Source: Proteles cristata cristata
Lineage: Eukaryota; Chordata; Mammalia; Carnivora; Hyaenidae
Direction of reading: 5' to 3'
DNA length: 64,000 nt
Assembly: GCA_017311185.1 (NCBI GenBank)
Contig: JAESUZ010000476.1
Location: forward strand, 216,856 to 280,855
Part shown: one piece after another, positions 24,986-37,242 of the stretch
Layout of the letters: each line of letters opens with the position of its first letter
How positions within the stretch are numbered: position 1 is the stretch's first letter
Position numbers and translations under genes: made by a program
The notes under the pieces: model-generated
Database searches by the model: none
Seen by the model: only the letters and a program-made list of their open reading frames with translations
Told to the model about the DNA's origin: nothing

Positions 24986-25204
24986 GGGGCGACTGGGTGG
25001 CTCAGTCGGTTAAGCATCCGACTTTGGCTCAGGCCATGATCTCATGGTTCGTGGGTTCGAGCCCCGCGTTGGGTTCTGTGCTGACTGCCAGCTCAGAGCC
25101 TGGATCCTGCTTCAGATTCTGCATCTCCCTCTCTCTCTGACCCTCCCCTGCTCACGCTGTCTCTCTCTCTCTCGGAAATAAATAAAACATTAAAAAATTT
25201 TTAA
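24986..25204 (+). mobile_element. Feliform SINE
   Basis: Head GGGGCGACTGGGTGGCTCAG, GTGGGTTCGAGCCCCGCGTT, GACTGCCAGCTCAG and a GGAAATAAATAAAAC tail. 16-bp target duplication AAAACATACAAGAACA at 24970-24985 and AAAACATACAAGAGCA at 25205-25220, one mismatch. Confidence 0.95.
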
Positions 25205-25769
25205 AAAACATACAAGAGCAATTTTTCACCTATGACACAGATAATTTTGTGGCTTATTCATTTCATTTTTGAGAACCTATGAATTAATCTGTTGATTGTC
25301 AATGCAGTATGAAGAGATGAAGAATTAACAAAGAAACTTTTACACTGTCATTGCATACATATGATTTTCCTCTCCACTATCCCTCATTGAGTACCATGGT
25401 ATTAGATCACAGTACAGTGGTCATTTTACTTAGATTGAGAGAAAAAGAAAATTCTAACTGAGTATAAATGTGAAGACAATTGGTCATCCAGAATTTGAGA
25501 CCATCAAATAACAATAATTCCCCAAACAGGATATTCTTTTTCTGTGTTTCTTCAACTCTACTTCTTCTCTTAGGTCTTAAGTCACAGGCTAAAAAAAAGA
25601 AACCAAAAAAATAAAAGACCAAGCTATAAAATTGTATTTAGTCTGTAATTCCAGCACATGATAAGAAATATCTGTATGAAAAGAGGTTAGAGGAGAAACA
25701 ACAGGAAAATCAAAGTGATCAGTAATGGAATTGTGAATTTCATTTCTTTTAAATGATTTTTTTGTCATT

Positions 25770-25910
25770 ATTCTGAAGCCAGGCTATGTGAAGTCTTGTC
25801 TCTTCCACTACTTAATTTCTCAGGGTCTCTGTTTCATCATTTCTGAAATGAGTGGGTTGAACCCTGGTTGATCTCTAAGTCCTTTCTGATATTAATGTTA
25901 TATCAGGTAT
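25770..25910 (+). mobile_element. MIR fragment
   Basis: Plus-sense MIR core: CTCTTCCACTACTTAATTTC, CAGGGTCTCTGTTTCATCAT and TTCTGAAATGAGTGGGTTGA. The preceding 25221-25770 shows nothing recognisable. Confidence 0.65.
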
Positions 25911-25999
25911 CTGAAAAATTTAGGAGGCAAGTCCTTTTTTTAATTTGAAACAATATCAGTAAGAATCTTTAAGGCTTTCTTCTTAGAATTCGATTGGTT

Positions 26000-26230
26000 T
26001 TGCATTTATTGAACATTTCCTGTAATTTAGGAGCCGTGGTAGGAGCTTTGCATGCACTGTTTCAGATTTTTATAACCTTCACAGAGAGAATTCTAATCCC
26101 TATTTTATCATAAGTAAACTTCCTTTAAATTCAGCTAGATGATTAAGCCACAATTTGAATGCAGGTTATGTCATCCTCCAATATTCGTATTCTCTCCACC
26201 AGACTGAGAGTGTTGAGGCTAGTTCTTTAA
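26000..26230 (-). mobile_element. MIR element
   Basis: Reverse MIR order: TTTTATAACCTTCACAGAGA, AATCCCTATTTTATCATAAG, CAGCTAGATGATTAAGCCAC and AATTTGAATGCAGG. Ancient. Confidence 0.65.
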
Positions 26231-27369
26231 CAAGCCTGTGAAATGGTTTATGAAAAAATGTGTTGTTACTTTACCTTGGGCATGGAAGAGGGCAATAATG
26301 AGGAGAGGCAAGAAATGCTAATGATTATTATCATTGTACCGTATACTTTTATATTACTGAATGGAAGGTAGTTCTTTCTCAAACTTGGTAAGTTTGATTT
26401 TAGGCTGACCTGCGTAACAATTTCATGTAAAATATTTTCTACAAGTGTTTATTTTTTATTTTCCTCTATCTTTGAAAACTGTTGTATATGTAAGTGTACA
26501 CTATCACATATATTTATTGAATCTGTAATTCTACATAGGTGGCAACAAATCTGTTGCATATTTCATGCTCAATTAAAAAGAAATCTTACAACTTTTCCAT
26601 GTATTATGGAAAGATCGACATCTGTCCCCCATTTAATTAGGTCCATCCTGATTATGTTAAATGTGTTCTGGCTCCCGTTAAGAAAATTATCTAAATATAC
26701 ATGAAGGAGAACCTTGTTAAAAGTGAACTGTCAGCAAGAAACAGGAGGGATTTAAACAAAGAAACTCCCAAGTAGAGCTTAACAAAAAATTATCTCAAAC
26801 CAGAGTGATCAGACTGAATAATAACCCGTCCCCTTCATCTTTCATGATTGATCCACACCAAAATGCAAATGCAACTTGAAACCAATAGTTTTGGAAGCTT
26901 CAAGACTTTGGTTAATTTTTCCTTCCTGTTACTTTTCACTTTGGAGCACCTTTTGGCTTCTGGGATCTGACTGGAGCCAAGAGGGGAAATGCCAAAATAC
27001 TATGGGGAAAGGCTTGTTCTTAGGGTAATTTAGACCTGATTTGAGGAAGCCAACTCCTGCTATAAATTTTACGTTAAAAAACTTCTGTCTGTGAAATTTC
27101 TACTGGGTTGAACAGATGGAAGAATTTCAGATAATAAAATTTAGATAATAATGTTGAAGTAGAGAATTGTCAGAATTCATGGAAGAGATTGAATTAAGCT
27201 TTGGATCCTGAAGATTGGGTACTCTTCTTTGTTTTGCCAATAATTCTGTGGTTGTCTTCGAACATTTTCTCTGAATTCCTACCTTAAAAATATGCAGCAG
27301 TAAGATCTCGCATGCTTGATCCTTAGGGATATACAAGCATCCTAAGGGTGTGAAAATTCCTTCTATCAC

Positions 27370-27780
27370 TTACTTATTCATTTGCTCAACAAATATTTCC
27401 TTGGTAACTACCTGCCAGGAACTAGTCTAACTTCTGGGGATATAATAGTGAACAAAAAGAATCTGTTCTTTTGGACCTTAAATGCCACTGGAGAATACAC
27501 CAATAAATACATGGTACATTAGATTGTATTAAGTGCCATGCATAAAAATGAATCCATGTACAAAAGTATGTAGAAAAGTTAGAAAAGACCTTTCTGAAAA
27601 GTGATCTTTAGGCAGAGGCTTGATTAAAAAGAGTAAGCCACATAGGTTCCCTGGGGGAAGAGTCCTACAAAGGAGGACCAGCAAGCACAAAGCTCCTGAG
27701 GGCCATCCTCCTGAAGCAGTGAGAACAGTGTGTTGGAGTGGAGTGAACATGGAAGAAAATAGCCAAAAGCATGTTCAGAG
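27370..27780 (+). mobile_element. Ancient interspersed repeat, family not assigned
   Basis: The stretch has TTTGCTCAACAAATATTTCC, CTTCTGGGGATATAATAGTG, AACAAAAAGA, CAGAGGCTTGATTAAAAAGA, CTGGGGGAAGAGTCC and AAGCACAAAGCTCCTGAGG. This is the familiar order of an old mammal-wide repeat also seen, more decayed, near 45820-46100 and 52160-52510. Open frames on both strands at 27529-27841 come from it. Confidence 0.5.
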
Positions 27781-28149
27781 TGTTGGCAAGAAAGAAATCC
27801 TCTGTAACAGTCTAGAGCACAGGAACCAGCTCCTTCATTGACAGAGTTGCTGTTCTACTATGAAATAGGAGTGCAGCTGGAAGGGTTCTGCTACATGAGT
27901 TTAGACTCTTCTCTTTGCCAAGTTTGTCAGAACATTGGCAGGGATGCAATTAAAAAGGAGGAAACCTAAATACACAAGAAGAGGTGGAAAGCCTGTTGAA
28001 ACAAGGGAAGGAGATAACTGAGGGGAAAAAACTTTCCCCTAATTAGGCTATGCATTTTTAACAATTCAGTCAGAATCCCAAAATTATGCTTCCCTTTTCT
28101 CTTTTCCTTTTCATCTCCTTCTCTTGCTTTTACTTCCAAAAGTTTGCAT

Positions 28150-28680
28150 GCTTTATGATTTCATCATATAACATTCTTGAATGACAAAACTGTAGAAATA
28201 GAAAACAGAGTAATGGTTGCCAGATGTTAAGAGCAAGGGGGTGAGAGGTAAGTGGGTGTGGCTATTAAAGGGCAAGATAAGGGGTGCTCATGGTAATGAC
28301 AATGTTCTATGTTGGGCGCCTGGGTAGCAGTGCTGGATAAGCATCTGACTCTTGATTTCAGCTCAGGTCATGATCTCGCAGCACATGAGTTCAAGCCCCA
28401 CATCGGGCTCTGCACTGACAATGAGGAGCTTGCTTGGAATTCTTTGTCTCCCCCTCTTTCTACTCCTTGGTGGCTCAAGCTTGAGCTCTCTCTCAAAGTA
28501 AAGAAATAAACTTTAAAAAATGTTCTGTATGTTGACTCTTCCTCCCAGTATATTAGTTCTGCTATTGTGTTAGTGTTGCAAGATGTTACCATTGGTAAAT
28601 TAGGTAAAGGATTCAGGATCTTGCTCTATTATTTTTTATAACTGTATGTGAAATCTAGAAGTACCTCAAAGAATAAGAGT
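28150..28680 (+). mobile_element. Old L1 3' UTR split by a SINE
   Basis: Left part: CAGAGTAATGGTTGCCAGAT, GGGGTGAGAGG. Right part: ATGTTGACTCTTCCTCCCAG, GTTGCAAGATGTTACCATTG, TTTTTTATAACTGTATGTGA. This is the usual order of an old L1 3' UTR, interrupted by the SINE at 28313-28518. Confidence 0.6.
28313..28518 (+). mobile_element. Old feliform SINE
   Basis: Diverged head TGGGCGCCTGGGTAGCAGTG with GGTCATGATCTCGCAGCACA and an AAATAAACTTTAAAAAA tail. Flanked by related AATGTTCT(G)TATGTTG sequence from the L1 target. Confidence 0.87.
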
Positions 28681-29362
28681 TTAAAAAATCATGACCATCA
28701 TGATACTAAAGGACAACCTGAGGCAACTGAACTCCCTGACTCACATCACAGTTCCTCTGGCATCTTTCTACCAAGGCTGTCTTGGCACCACGTAGTCTAT
28801 GGCATGTTTACCGCCTAGAGTGCTAAAGCTCATGTATCCCGTGGTGCAAAAAAGCAATATTATCAATAATTTAAATTCACTGGCACTCTCCTAGGCAAGC
28901 AAGCTGTGATGTGGCCAGTTGAGAGCATAACAGCTACTCACATGAAGCAAAACAATTTGCAAGGGAGCAAGATGAGTTGATTTGAAAACTCATGTAAAAT
29001 CAAAAGGGCCACGAAACATTTTGGAACATTTTTGATGAAGATGCTGGGTAGATTGTTCTTTTTTCCTCTCTGTTTGACAAGACCCCTGCAATACCTACGA
29101 TTTTCCATTTTATCAAATCTTCTCCAACACTTAGTGTTGTCAGAATTTCTAGTTTTTCCTAATTTGATGGATGTGAAGTGGTTTCTTTTTTTTTCGTAGA
29201 AGTTTGCAGTTCTTGATATATTCTTCATATTAATCTTTCTTAGCGTTATGAGCTACAAATATCATTTCCCAATCTGCACTTTATATGAAAAAGTTTTCTA
29301 CTGCAAGATCATATCTTTCTTAAAATTTTGGTAAAACTGGCCTGAAGCTATCTGGCATTATA

Positions 29363-29397
29363 TATATATTTTTTAATTTTTAACGTTTATTCATTTT

Positions 29398-29445
<48 letters not shown>

Positions 29446-29611
29446 TGTGAGCAGGGTAGGGGCAGAGAGAGATGGAGACACAGAATCCAAAGCAGGCTTC
29501 AGGCTCTGAGCTGTCAGTAGAGCCCGATATGGGGCTCAAACCCATGAACTTTGAGATCATGACCTGACCTGAAGTTGGCTGCTTAGCTGACTGAGCCATC
29601 CAGGGACCCCC
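29363..29611 (-). mobile_element. Feliform SINE with (GA)n expansion
   Basis: Minus orientation, head complement GAGCCATCCAGGGACCCCC. An uninterrupted GA run of about 19 units lies at 29405-29443. The perfect 14-bp duplication TATCTGGCATTATA is at 29349-29362 and 29635-29648, which leaves 23 nt of non-SINE sequence between the head and the right duplication. Confidence 0.92.
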
Positions 29612-30119
29612 CCAAAGTTTACCATCCTAATTATTATCTGGCATTATAAACTTATCACTAAAATTGTGGGTTGCAGCTGCAGGAATCTGAGCTTTAACAG
29701 AGAAGACAAATAGTCAAAAAATAGAACCACACACATATTTGAATTTGATTTATGAGTATAATGACTGTATGTCCCAGTGTGCCCGGGACAAGTTTTGTTT
29801 ATGTTTGTCTGAGCATAATTATTAATAATTCCCACTTTAATTTCAAAAGCATTTTGCTTTGGATGAAAAAAATATGGTTATCCTAATATCTATGATAAGG
29901 TTGCACCTAAAAGTAAATAGGGATTCCAATTTGAAAAGAATAAAATTGTATCCATATCCTACACTATAACAAAAATAAATTTCACATGAAGTAAAAATCA
30001 AAATGTGAAAGAAATCTTCAGAACTTTTAGAAAAAATTTTGAAACAAAACTTTAAAACATTAAGATGGGAAATAATTTCTTTAAAATGACATGAAAACAC
30101 ACCATTTTAAAATTAAATT

Positions 30120-30440
30120 CTTTTTCTTTTGGAGAGCAACTTGACAATATGTGGGAAAGTTCAAAGGTGATAAAACCCTAGAGTCCATCTCTACACTACA
30201 CACTTAAGAGGCCTTTTGACCTTGTACACCAAAGGACTTGTATGAGATGTTTTACTGCATCAGTGGCCATAATGATTTAGAAACAAACTATACATGCATC
30301 CATTTGAGGATAGATGAATAAATGAATCATGTTATTTTCATAAAATGGAATGCCATGCAGCAATTAAAACACATATACTAAGTTAAGACTTGCACTAAAT
30401 CATAGAAAGATGTTGGCCTTTTTCTCTCCAAATTGATGGA
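30120..30440 (+). mobile_element. Old L1 ORF2 tail
   Basis: GGAGAGCAACTTGACAATAT, ATCAGTGGCCATAATGATTT, CATCCATTTGAGGATAGATG and AAAATGGAATGCCATGCAGC follow the degenerate C-terminal coding region of L1 ORF2 in the plus sense. No open frame survives. Confidence 0.65.
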
Positions 30441-32168
30441 GCTGCCTGTTTTCTTGTGTTTTGCATAACCAAGGCTGCTGAAGATAGCACTAACGAGCAT
30501 AAAGACCTCATTATTTTTGTAAAAGTGGAAAACAAGGAACATTATATATCTTTATATTTTAAGATTTATTAACAAACTCAGAATAGATTTTAAAAAACCC
30601 AGTATATTGTATATTGTATTTTAGGTGCCCAGGGAAATCTTAGATATAATGAGGAGTGAAGATTTTGAAAAGATTCAAGGATACATTTTAGAACTTAAAC
30701 ACTTCCAAAATTGTTGTTCTATCCTATATTAAACTTATACATGTTGATACAAATATACTAGATCATATAATACTTTAGAACCTCCAGAAAAGAAACACTG
30801 CACATGTAAGGTAAATTAAATATATTTTATGTTTTCTTGGATCAAATTGACAAGACTATCTCTAAGATTTGTTTTAACCTAAATTTGTTTTTACATCAGA
30901 AGGCTGTGCATTCCCTATATCCTATTTCTTACTTGGGTTATTGAAATTTTTTAATTCGTTAAACTAATAAATCTATTAAACTAATATTTATCCTTGTCTC
31001 ATGGAAGTTTGGATATCTATCTCTATTGGGCTTGAGAAGGTTTCTGCTTTTAATCTTTGTTTTCACTACTGGCCACCATTTTACCACAGTGTTAAAACTG
31101 TATATCAAGAGGCTAAAGGAATATGAATCCTAAAAACAAGTCACTTGCTTCCTGACACTTGCAATTTTGGGTTAATGTTGAGGAATCAGTCCAAGGACTG
31201 AGATTGAGGGATCTGGTCATAAATAACATCCAAGGTGGAGGACAGTGTGTTCTTGTTCTTCGCTCAGCCCTATTTTTGCTTCTTCATCTCTGAGCTGAAC
31301 ATCTGTCTCCTAAATCCTATTTCTTTTTGCCTCTTCTCATGCCTCACAAATGGTGAAGTAGTTAACGGGAGGGTGGTAGGGCAGGGATGATGGGGATAAG
31401 GATTTTAGTCAAATGATTAAGGACCTATTTCTGTCTATTTCATATATTAATGAGAACCTGGATGTTAATGTTGATACTCTAAGTTGCTCTGTGTGAGAAT
31501 TCTTTGAGTAATTTCTCTAAGAAGTCTTTCATAGAAATAATCATATTTTGTATTCTGTATTTCTTCAGAAGCATCTAGGATGTGCTCACTAGAATATAAA
31601 CTGGCAAATACCAGCATACCACATAACAATGTGGAGGCCCTCTGACTTGTGAGAAACACTGTACCTCATTTCTTTGACTGGCCTTTGCTATGTGGTAATT
31701 GTTAGGGAAACATCTGGTTACTGTCACATATTTTAGTATCCGATCTCATTGCGTGACATTCTGTTCTGTGACATTTAGTTCCCGCTTAAGACTTGGAATT
31801 GAAAACCTAAAATTAAGTTCCATTTCCAACATAATAATAGGGAATTGTCCTGGATAATGATGTCTGAGGCTCTCCGTAATGGAATTTCAACATAGCACAT
31901 TGGGGAAAAAAATAATAGCAAATTGTTATCAGTGATTTTCTTTAACAAAATACAAATACTTAGACAGGTTCCAGAAACTGTTTGGAGGGGCTGCTCTGGA
32001 ACTTTTCATAGTTTTGAAAAGAGTATACTTAGCTTTCTGGACTCCTGGTAAACTGAAATGAACTCTCTTACAGGGAAGTTCATATGCCTACACATGTCTC
32101 ATTTTATACTGACTTATCTTTTCCTGTAAAGAACCATTTAGGAATATTCCTTTTAAAAATGTCTGAGT
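30441..32168. other. Unassigned AT-rich flank
   Basis: No gene or identifiable repeat; only short spurious frames. Confidence 0.5.
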
Positions 32169-32398
32169 GGGGCTCCTGGGTGGCTCAGTCGGTTAAGCAT
32201 CCGACTTCGGCTCAGGTCATGATCTCATGGTTCACGGGTTTGAGGCCCACATCAGGCTGTGTGCTGACTGCCAGCTCAGAGCCTGGAGCCTGTTTCGGAC
32301 TCTGTGTCTCCTTCTCTCTCTGACCCTCCCTTGCTCATGCTCTCTCTCTCTCTATCTCTCAGAAATAAATAATAAAAACAAACAAACAAACAAAAAAA
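32169..32398 (+). mobile_element. Feliform SINE, first of a back-to-back pair
   Basis: Head GGGCTCCTGGGTGGCTCAGT, GACTGCCAGCTCAGAGCCTG, tail AGAAATAAATAATAAAAACA with CAAA repeats. Target duplication GTCTGAGT at 32161-32168 and 32399-32406. Confidence 0.94.
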
Positions 32399-32414
32399 GT
32401 CTGAGTATACTTTT

Positions 32415-32575
32415 GAGGCACCCGGGTGGCTCAGTCAGTTGAACATCTGACTTTGGCTCAGGTCGCGATCTCACAGTTCATGGGTTTGATCCCTGTGTGC
32501 TGACAGCTCTGAGCCTGGGGCCTGCTTCAGATTCTGTTTCCCTCTCTCTCTGCTCTTCCTGCCGCCCTACTCACC

Positions 32576-32623
<48 letters not shown>

Positions 32624-32637
32624 AAACATTAAAAAAG
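32415..32637 (+). mobile_element. Feliform SINE, second of a back-to-back pair, with (TC)n
   Basis: Head GAGGCACCCGGGTGGCTCAG and GGTCGCGATCTCACAGTTCA. A (TC)n run of about 21 units lies at 32579-32620, then AATAAACATTAAAAAAG. Duplication AGTATACTTTT at 32404-32414 and 32651-32661. It inserted 16 bp past the previous SINE in the same orientation. Confidence 0.93.
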
Positions 32638-32661
32638 ATTAAAATGCCCAAGTATACTTTT

Positions 32662-34194
32662 TTAATCTTTAGATTTTCCACAATAGAACTGCATCTATCA
32701 TAGGTTCTCTCTGCTGGTTCTTCCAAAAAATAAAGAGGAAAGAGTTTTAGACAATTGCCATTCTTCCTTTGCATGATTTTGCACTTAGCTTATTGCCCAT
32801 TAGCCTCTAGTTCATATCCTGCAACTGGATTGGTAAACCCATTCTCAATGTCTTATGCTATTGTCTCTCTCCATGCTAGTCCTAAAAATTGTTGCTTCCC
32901 ACATCAATTTATTCCTAGAAGTGTTTTGGACTTAAGTCTGGTGGACTTATTAAACTCACATGTTATTTAACTTAAAACCGAGGCACCCATCATTCAGAAG
33001 AAGGGGCAGTCATTTTGCTACAGTTTTATCAAATAGTCCCTACCTTAAAAACAAACAGACTACACTTATGGCTGTCTTAGATCTAGTTCCAAAAGAAACA
33101 GACTCTGCGTTGGAGATTTGCATGTAGGAAGTTTAGCGGGGAGTGCTCTTGGAATGAACACCTGTGAGAGGTGAATAAACAGCTCTGGGGAGAGGGAAAA
33201 ATGTTGATCTGAGATGAAGTTCCAACAGAATCTCAACTGACCCACGGGGATGACCCATCAATAAGGGATGAGCTTTATTCCCAACTGAGCAAGAGGACAA
33301 GGCTTTTATACCTGACAATGAGCTTTGGTGCGACTGCCACAGCAGGAGGTAGGAAGAGCATGCAACTTGCCTTTAGCAGCTAGGGAATGACTGCCTAGGT
33401 CCTGCAAAAGTGATTGGGGCAGTGTACTCCCCCATTAGTGTTCAGGGTTCTAAAAGCTGGCAAACAAAGGTGGTAGATGGGCATATTTTCCCTCACTTCC
33501 CAATTTATTTGCAAAAGGATTAAAAATGTAACGGAAAGTAGATGGCCACACAGTGGAGAATATGAAAAATATCTTTGTGCGTTTTTTTTGTAGCCCCTAT
33601 TTACTGTGGGCTGAATAGTTATCATTTTCACTTTCTATGATAATGAGGCTTTGTGTTAGTGGGGGGGGGGGATGCTGGAATACTGTAAAACATTGCTAAA
33701 CTGTAAAGCCTCTATAATTTCTCTAGAAACCCTTGTGCTCATAATGTTTATTCTTCCTTCCAAGTGAATATTTTAAAACATTGATCCCTCTTGGTTCTCA
33801 AACCAGATTTCCACAATGTCACCTCTGTATCTGAAGAAAGCTATGTCCATGCTTATGTTCTTTTCATACTACCTGTGCCTCCTTCATTCCAGTGCCTCAG
33901 AAAGTCCGTTTTTTCAGGTGAGAAAATTGTGCTTCAAAACCACAGTACCTCCTCAAAGCTGGCCCAGAGCCCAGTAATCAACAATGCTGCAGAAGCCGAT
34001 TTTAATATACAGTGATGATCCACTCAATGGTCAGAAAAAGATTTTCTGGAGAAGAAAGAAGGAAACAGGTTAAACCTGGAATCTGTGTATTGAAGGAATC
34101 TCTTGAGTAAATGTGGAGACTTTGATCCAGTCATTATTTTAGCACATTAGGATATGTTTTATAAATATTCACAATTGACCAATGAGAGAGCAGA
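32662..34194. other. Unassigned flank, possible old repeat at 33090-33410
   Basis: 33090-33410 (CAGACTCTGCGTTGGAGATT, TTGCATGTAGGAAG, GAATGAACACCTGTGAGAGG) looks like a dispersed repeat but I cannot name it. A G11 run is at 33661-33671. Short frames on both strands have no recognisable product. Confidence 0.45.
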
Positions 34195-34388
34195 AAATCA
34201 TCTTGTGTTGAGCACTTATTGCTTGCCAGTCATTACACAAAGCAGTTAACAAATGTGATTATTTCCCAATATTAGGAATTATTATTCAGGATTTTTTGTT
34301 CATTCATTTTTATCTTAAATGGGGTAACTTTTTAAAGTTTACCCTGCTGCAGAGTGGCAGAACTAAGATTAGAAATTGTATCTCTCTG
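34195..34388 (-). mobile_element. MIR fragment
   Basis: Reverse MIR: TTGAGCACTTATTGCTTGCC, AACAAATGTGATTATTTCCC and CCCTGCTGCAGAGTGGCAGA, ACTAAGATTAGA. A SINE inserted at its right edge. Confidence 0.65.
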
Positions 34389-34618
34389 GGGGAGCCTGGG
34401 TGGTTTAGTCGGTAAAGCATCTGATTTTGGCTCAGGTCATGACCTTGCAATCTGTGAATTCAAGCCCTACATGGGCTCTGTGCTGACAGCTCAGAACCTG
34501 GAGACTGCTTTGGATTCTGTGTCTCCCTCTCTCTCTGCCTTCTGCCCCTTTACCACTCAGGTACACTTTCTCTCTCTTCTCTCTCTCTCTCTCTCTCTCT
34601 CAAAAATAAACATTAAAA
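34389..34618 (+). mobile_element. Feliform SINE, diverged
   Basis: Head GGGGAGCCTGGGTGGTTTAG, GGTCATGACCTTGCAATCTG, GTGCTGACAGCTCAGAACCT, a long CT stretch and an AAAAATAAACATTAAAAAG tail. Flanking duplication is unclear. Confidence 0.9.
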
Positions 34619-34770
34619 AGTGTATACAATTCCTCTCAAGAAAGCATCCACAAAGGGAGATGTGTCAATAAAGGAAACACTTTCATTATCCTTAGAAGTA
34701 CATTGAAACAAAACAAAACAAAACATTGGGTTGTAAATGGTATGGTATGTATCGGTAAAGTGCCCATGTA

Positions 34771-34872
34771 ATGGAAGGAAGAGTGGTTTGGGCATCAGGA
34801 GACCTGCATTCATTACCTAGCATGGAAGGAAGAGTGGTTTGGGCATCAGGAGACCTGCATTCATTACCTAGC
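34771..34872. repeat. Perfect 51-bp tandem duplication
   Basis: Two adjacent identical 51-bp units (34771-34821 and 34822-34872) begin ATGGAAGGAAGAGTGG and end CATTACCTAGC. The next bases (ATGGA) begin a third partial copy. In one minus frame the unit encodes a repeated 17-residue block, but this is not a gene. Confidence 0.98.
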
Positions 34873-36296
34873 ATGGAGCTCTGATAAGGAAAATGAACCT
34901 CAGTCTTATCATTTATAAAATTAGGGAAAAATGCTGAATAATGGAGCTCAACTTTTCAGCTAATTTACTGCATTTGATATAGGAGACAAATCTCGGACAG
35001 GTTTTCCGGTGATGGAATTATGTTGTGTCCCAGAACCAACCTGTGATAATTTGAATCTTGAGTTCTCTTGTGGTTAAATGCAGCACTGACTCAGCATTGG
35101 AAAATCCTGGAGTTATTTTATTTCCCTAGCAGATGTCTGTTTTGTTGAAGGCCTGCTAGCTTCTTCCTTATTTGATTACTAGTGGTACAAAAGAAGATGG
35201 AAGTTCAGATGGTAAATGATCAAAGGAGGAGGAATAAACAAATTAGGAGAAATGGTTTGGCAAATGTGACTATATTTACAGAAGATCCTTGTAGTTTTTG
35301 GGTACATAACACAAGCATTTCATTGTTTTATACATTTTGGGTTCTGGATAGATTAACTAAAGTTTTTGAAGAGGGCCCTTATTAGCCACCCATCTCATGG
35401 TTACATAACTGTAGGATCATAGGAACCAGTTCAGTAATGTATTTGGACTGAAAAGCTAATTGTGTAATTCTACTGGGGAAGTTAAGACTAAAAAGATGGA
35501 AGCTAGGACTCTAAATGAGTGTGAGCACTATCTCTAGTATAAACTACTATGGATGAGATGGAACAGAAAGTCTCCGGCGTCAAATCAGTGATTTGAAAGG
35601 AGACAGGAGCTGAGAACATTTGATTTCTAGGATGAAGACTATTGTAACCAGGGTCTCCTAATATTCTCTGAAGTGAGCAATATTCATTAGATGTATGAAT
35701 TTTAATATGTTAGCCAATTCCACTGTTATAGTCATCTCTCCTATATAGTCTAAATGTAAATATTTTGCATAAAATAAATGAGATGTTAATTCATAAAATT
35801 GTCATAAATTATCAGGAATTAATGGAGGTTACCATCTATAGATTTATATTTGTAGGTACTAATTTGATTATTTTTTGTTATTCCTCTAGTAAACAAGAAA
35901 GGTCAAGATGAAAAAAAAATTAGAGCTCCCCAAAGTATGTCTGTTTCTAACTAAATTTTCTGGCTACAACAAATTCATCTAACTAGCATATTGAGACATT
36001 GGTCAAGTGTAGTTTTTTGAATCTACCGTATTTGGGGTTATCGAGCAAACCATAAAATTTGTGGGGAAAAGTATGACATAATTGTGGGGACACTCCAAAA
36101 GTCAATGGCATGAGTATAGATTTTTTGAGCAAAACTGTACATTGGACTTTGCAGGGACATGGCTTAGGAGTATGTTAGGGTTGTTTGATATAAAGGTTGG
36201 TGTCAAACAATTCTGTGTACTGACATGAAAGCATTATGATCCCAGTGTGTCAGACAACCTCCTAATGGTGATTTCTGTGGGTCTTAAGTTATGGAC
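34873..36296. other. Unassigned AT-rich flank
   Basis: No gene or classifiable repeat seen. Confidence 0.5.
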
Positions 36297-36740
36297 TCTG
36301 TATTAGTTTCCTAGATTTACTCTAATGAAGTACTACAAACTTTGTAGTTTCATTGTCTCACTTGGCTGAATGCTAGAATTCTGAAATCAAGGTATTAGGA
36401 GAGTTGGTTCCTTCTAAGGTCTGTGAGAGTGAAGAGCTTTTGGTGGTCTCCTGGTGGTTGTTGGTATTGCCTGGCTAGTAGACTCATCATCCCAGTCTCT
36501 GTCTTTGTGTTCATATGGTGTTCGCCCTGGAGTGCAGGTTTGTGTCCAAGTTTTCTGTTTTTATCAGGACACAACTCATGCTAAGGTTAGGGGTCCACTT
36601 TAGTTTAGTGATTCATGACTTACATATAACACCCAGTGCTCAACACAAGTGCCCTCCTTAGTACCCATCACCCATTTATTTAGTAGGACTACATCCTAAA
36701 ATACTGGCGGTTAGGACTACAACTCCTAGTAGGTCCTATG
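36297..36740 (-). mobile_element. MLT1/MST-type LTR, reverse, split by an L1 end
   Basis: CTGTATTAGTTTCCTAGATT, GAAGTACTACAAACTTTG, TAGAATTCTGAAATCAAGGT, TCATATGGTGTTCGCC, TCAGGACACAACTCATG and GGTTAGGACTACAACTCC follow this class of LTR in reverse. About 60 bp of L1 3' end interrupts it at 36612-36673. Confidence 0.6.
36612..36673 (-). mobile_element. Tiny L1 3' end fragment
   Basis: ACATATAACACCCAGTGCTC, AACACAAGTGCCCTCCTTAG and TACCCATCACCCA are the reverse of the L1 3' terminus seen at 61650-61700. Flanking TTTAGTTTAGT and TTTATTTAGT may be the target duplication. Confidence 0.75.
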
Positions 36741-37009
36741 TTTAAATTGTTTTTCGTTTCTTCTTAAAAGTAGAGATGAATAATTTAAATGATTAGGAAC
36801 CACTGATTTTTATCACTAGGGAATATTTATAACCATAGAGAGAAATAGAAATAATAATGACCAGAAAGGAGAATGTAACAATTAATATTAGAGGCCTCCA
36901 ACCACCTCTACTAGCATTACTATAGAGTCTTTACTCACTTGAAGCAGCTGAAGGTAGGTATGAATCTAAATAAAGTCTGTCTTTTCTTATGAGTCTAAAA
37001 AGGAAGTAG

Positions 37010-37228
37010 TGGGGCACCCAGGTGGTTTAGTCGGTTAAGCGTCCGACTTTCGCTCGGGTCATGATCTCGTGGTTTGTGGTGGGTTTGAGCCCCGCATCGG
37101 GCTCTGTGCTGACTGCCAGATCAGAGCCTGGAGCCTGTTTCAGTCTGTGACTCCCTCTCTCTCTGACCCTCCCCTGCTCACGCTATCTCTCTCTCTCCTA
37201 GAAATAAATAAAACATTAAAAAAAAATT
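37010..37228 (+). mobile_element. Young feliform SINE
   Basis: Head GGGGCACCCAGGTGGTTTAG with TAAGCGTCCGACTTTCGCTC, CTGACTGCCAG and CTCCTAGAAATAAATAAAAC. 14-bp target duplication TAAAAAGGAAGTAG at 36996-37009 and 37229-37242. It has a small GTGG duplication in the B-box area (TTTGTGGTGGGTTTGAG). Confidence 0.95.
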
Positions 37229-37242
37229 TAAAAAGGAAGTAG

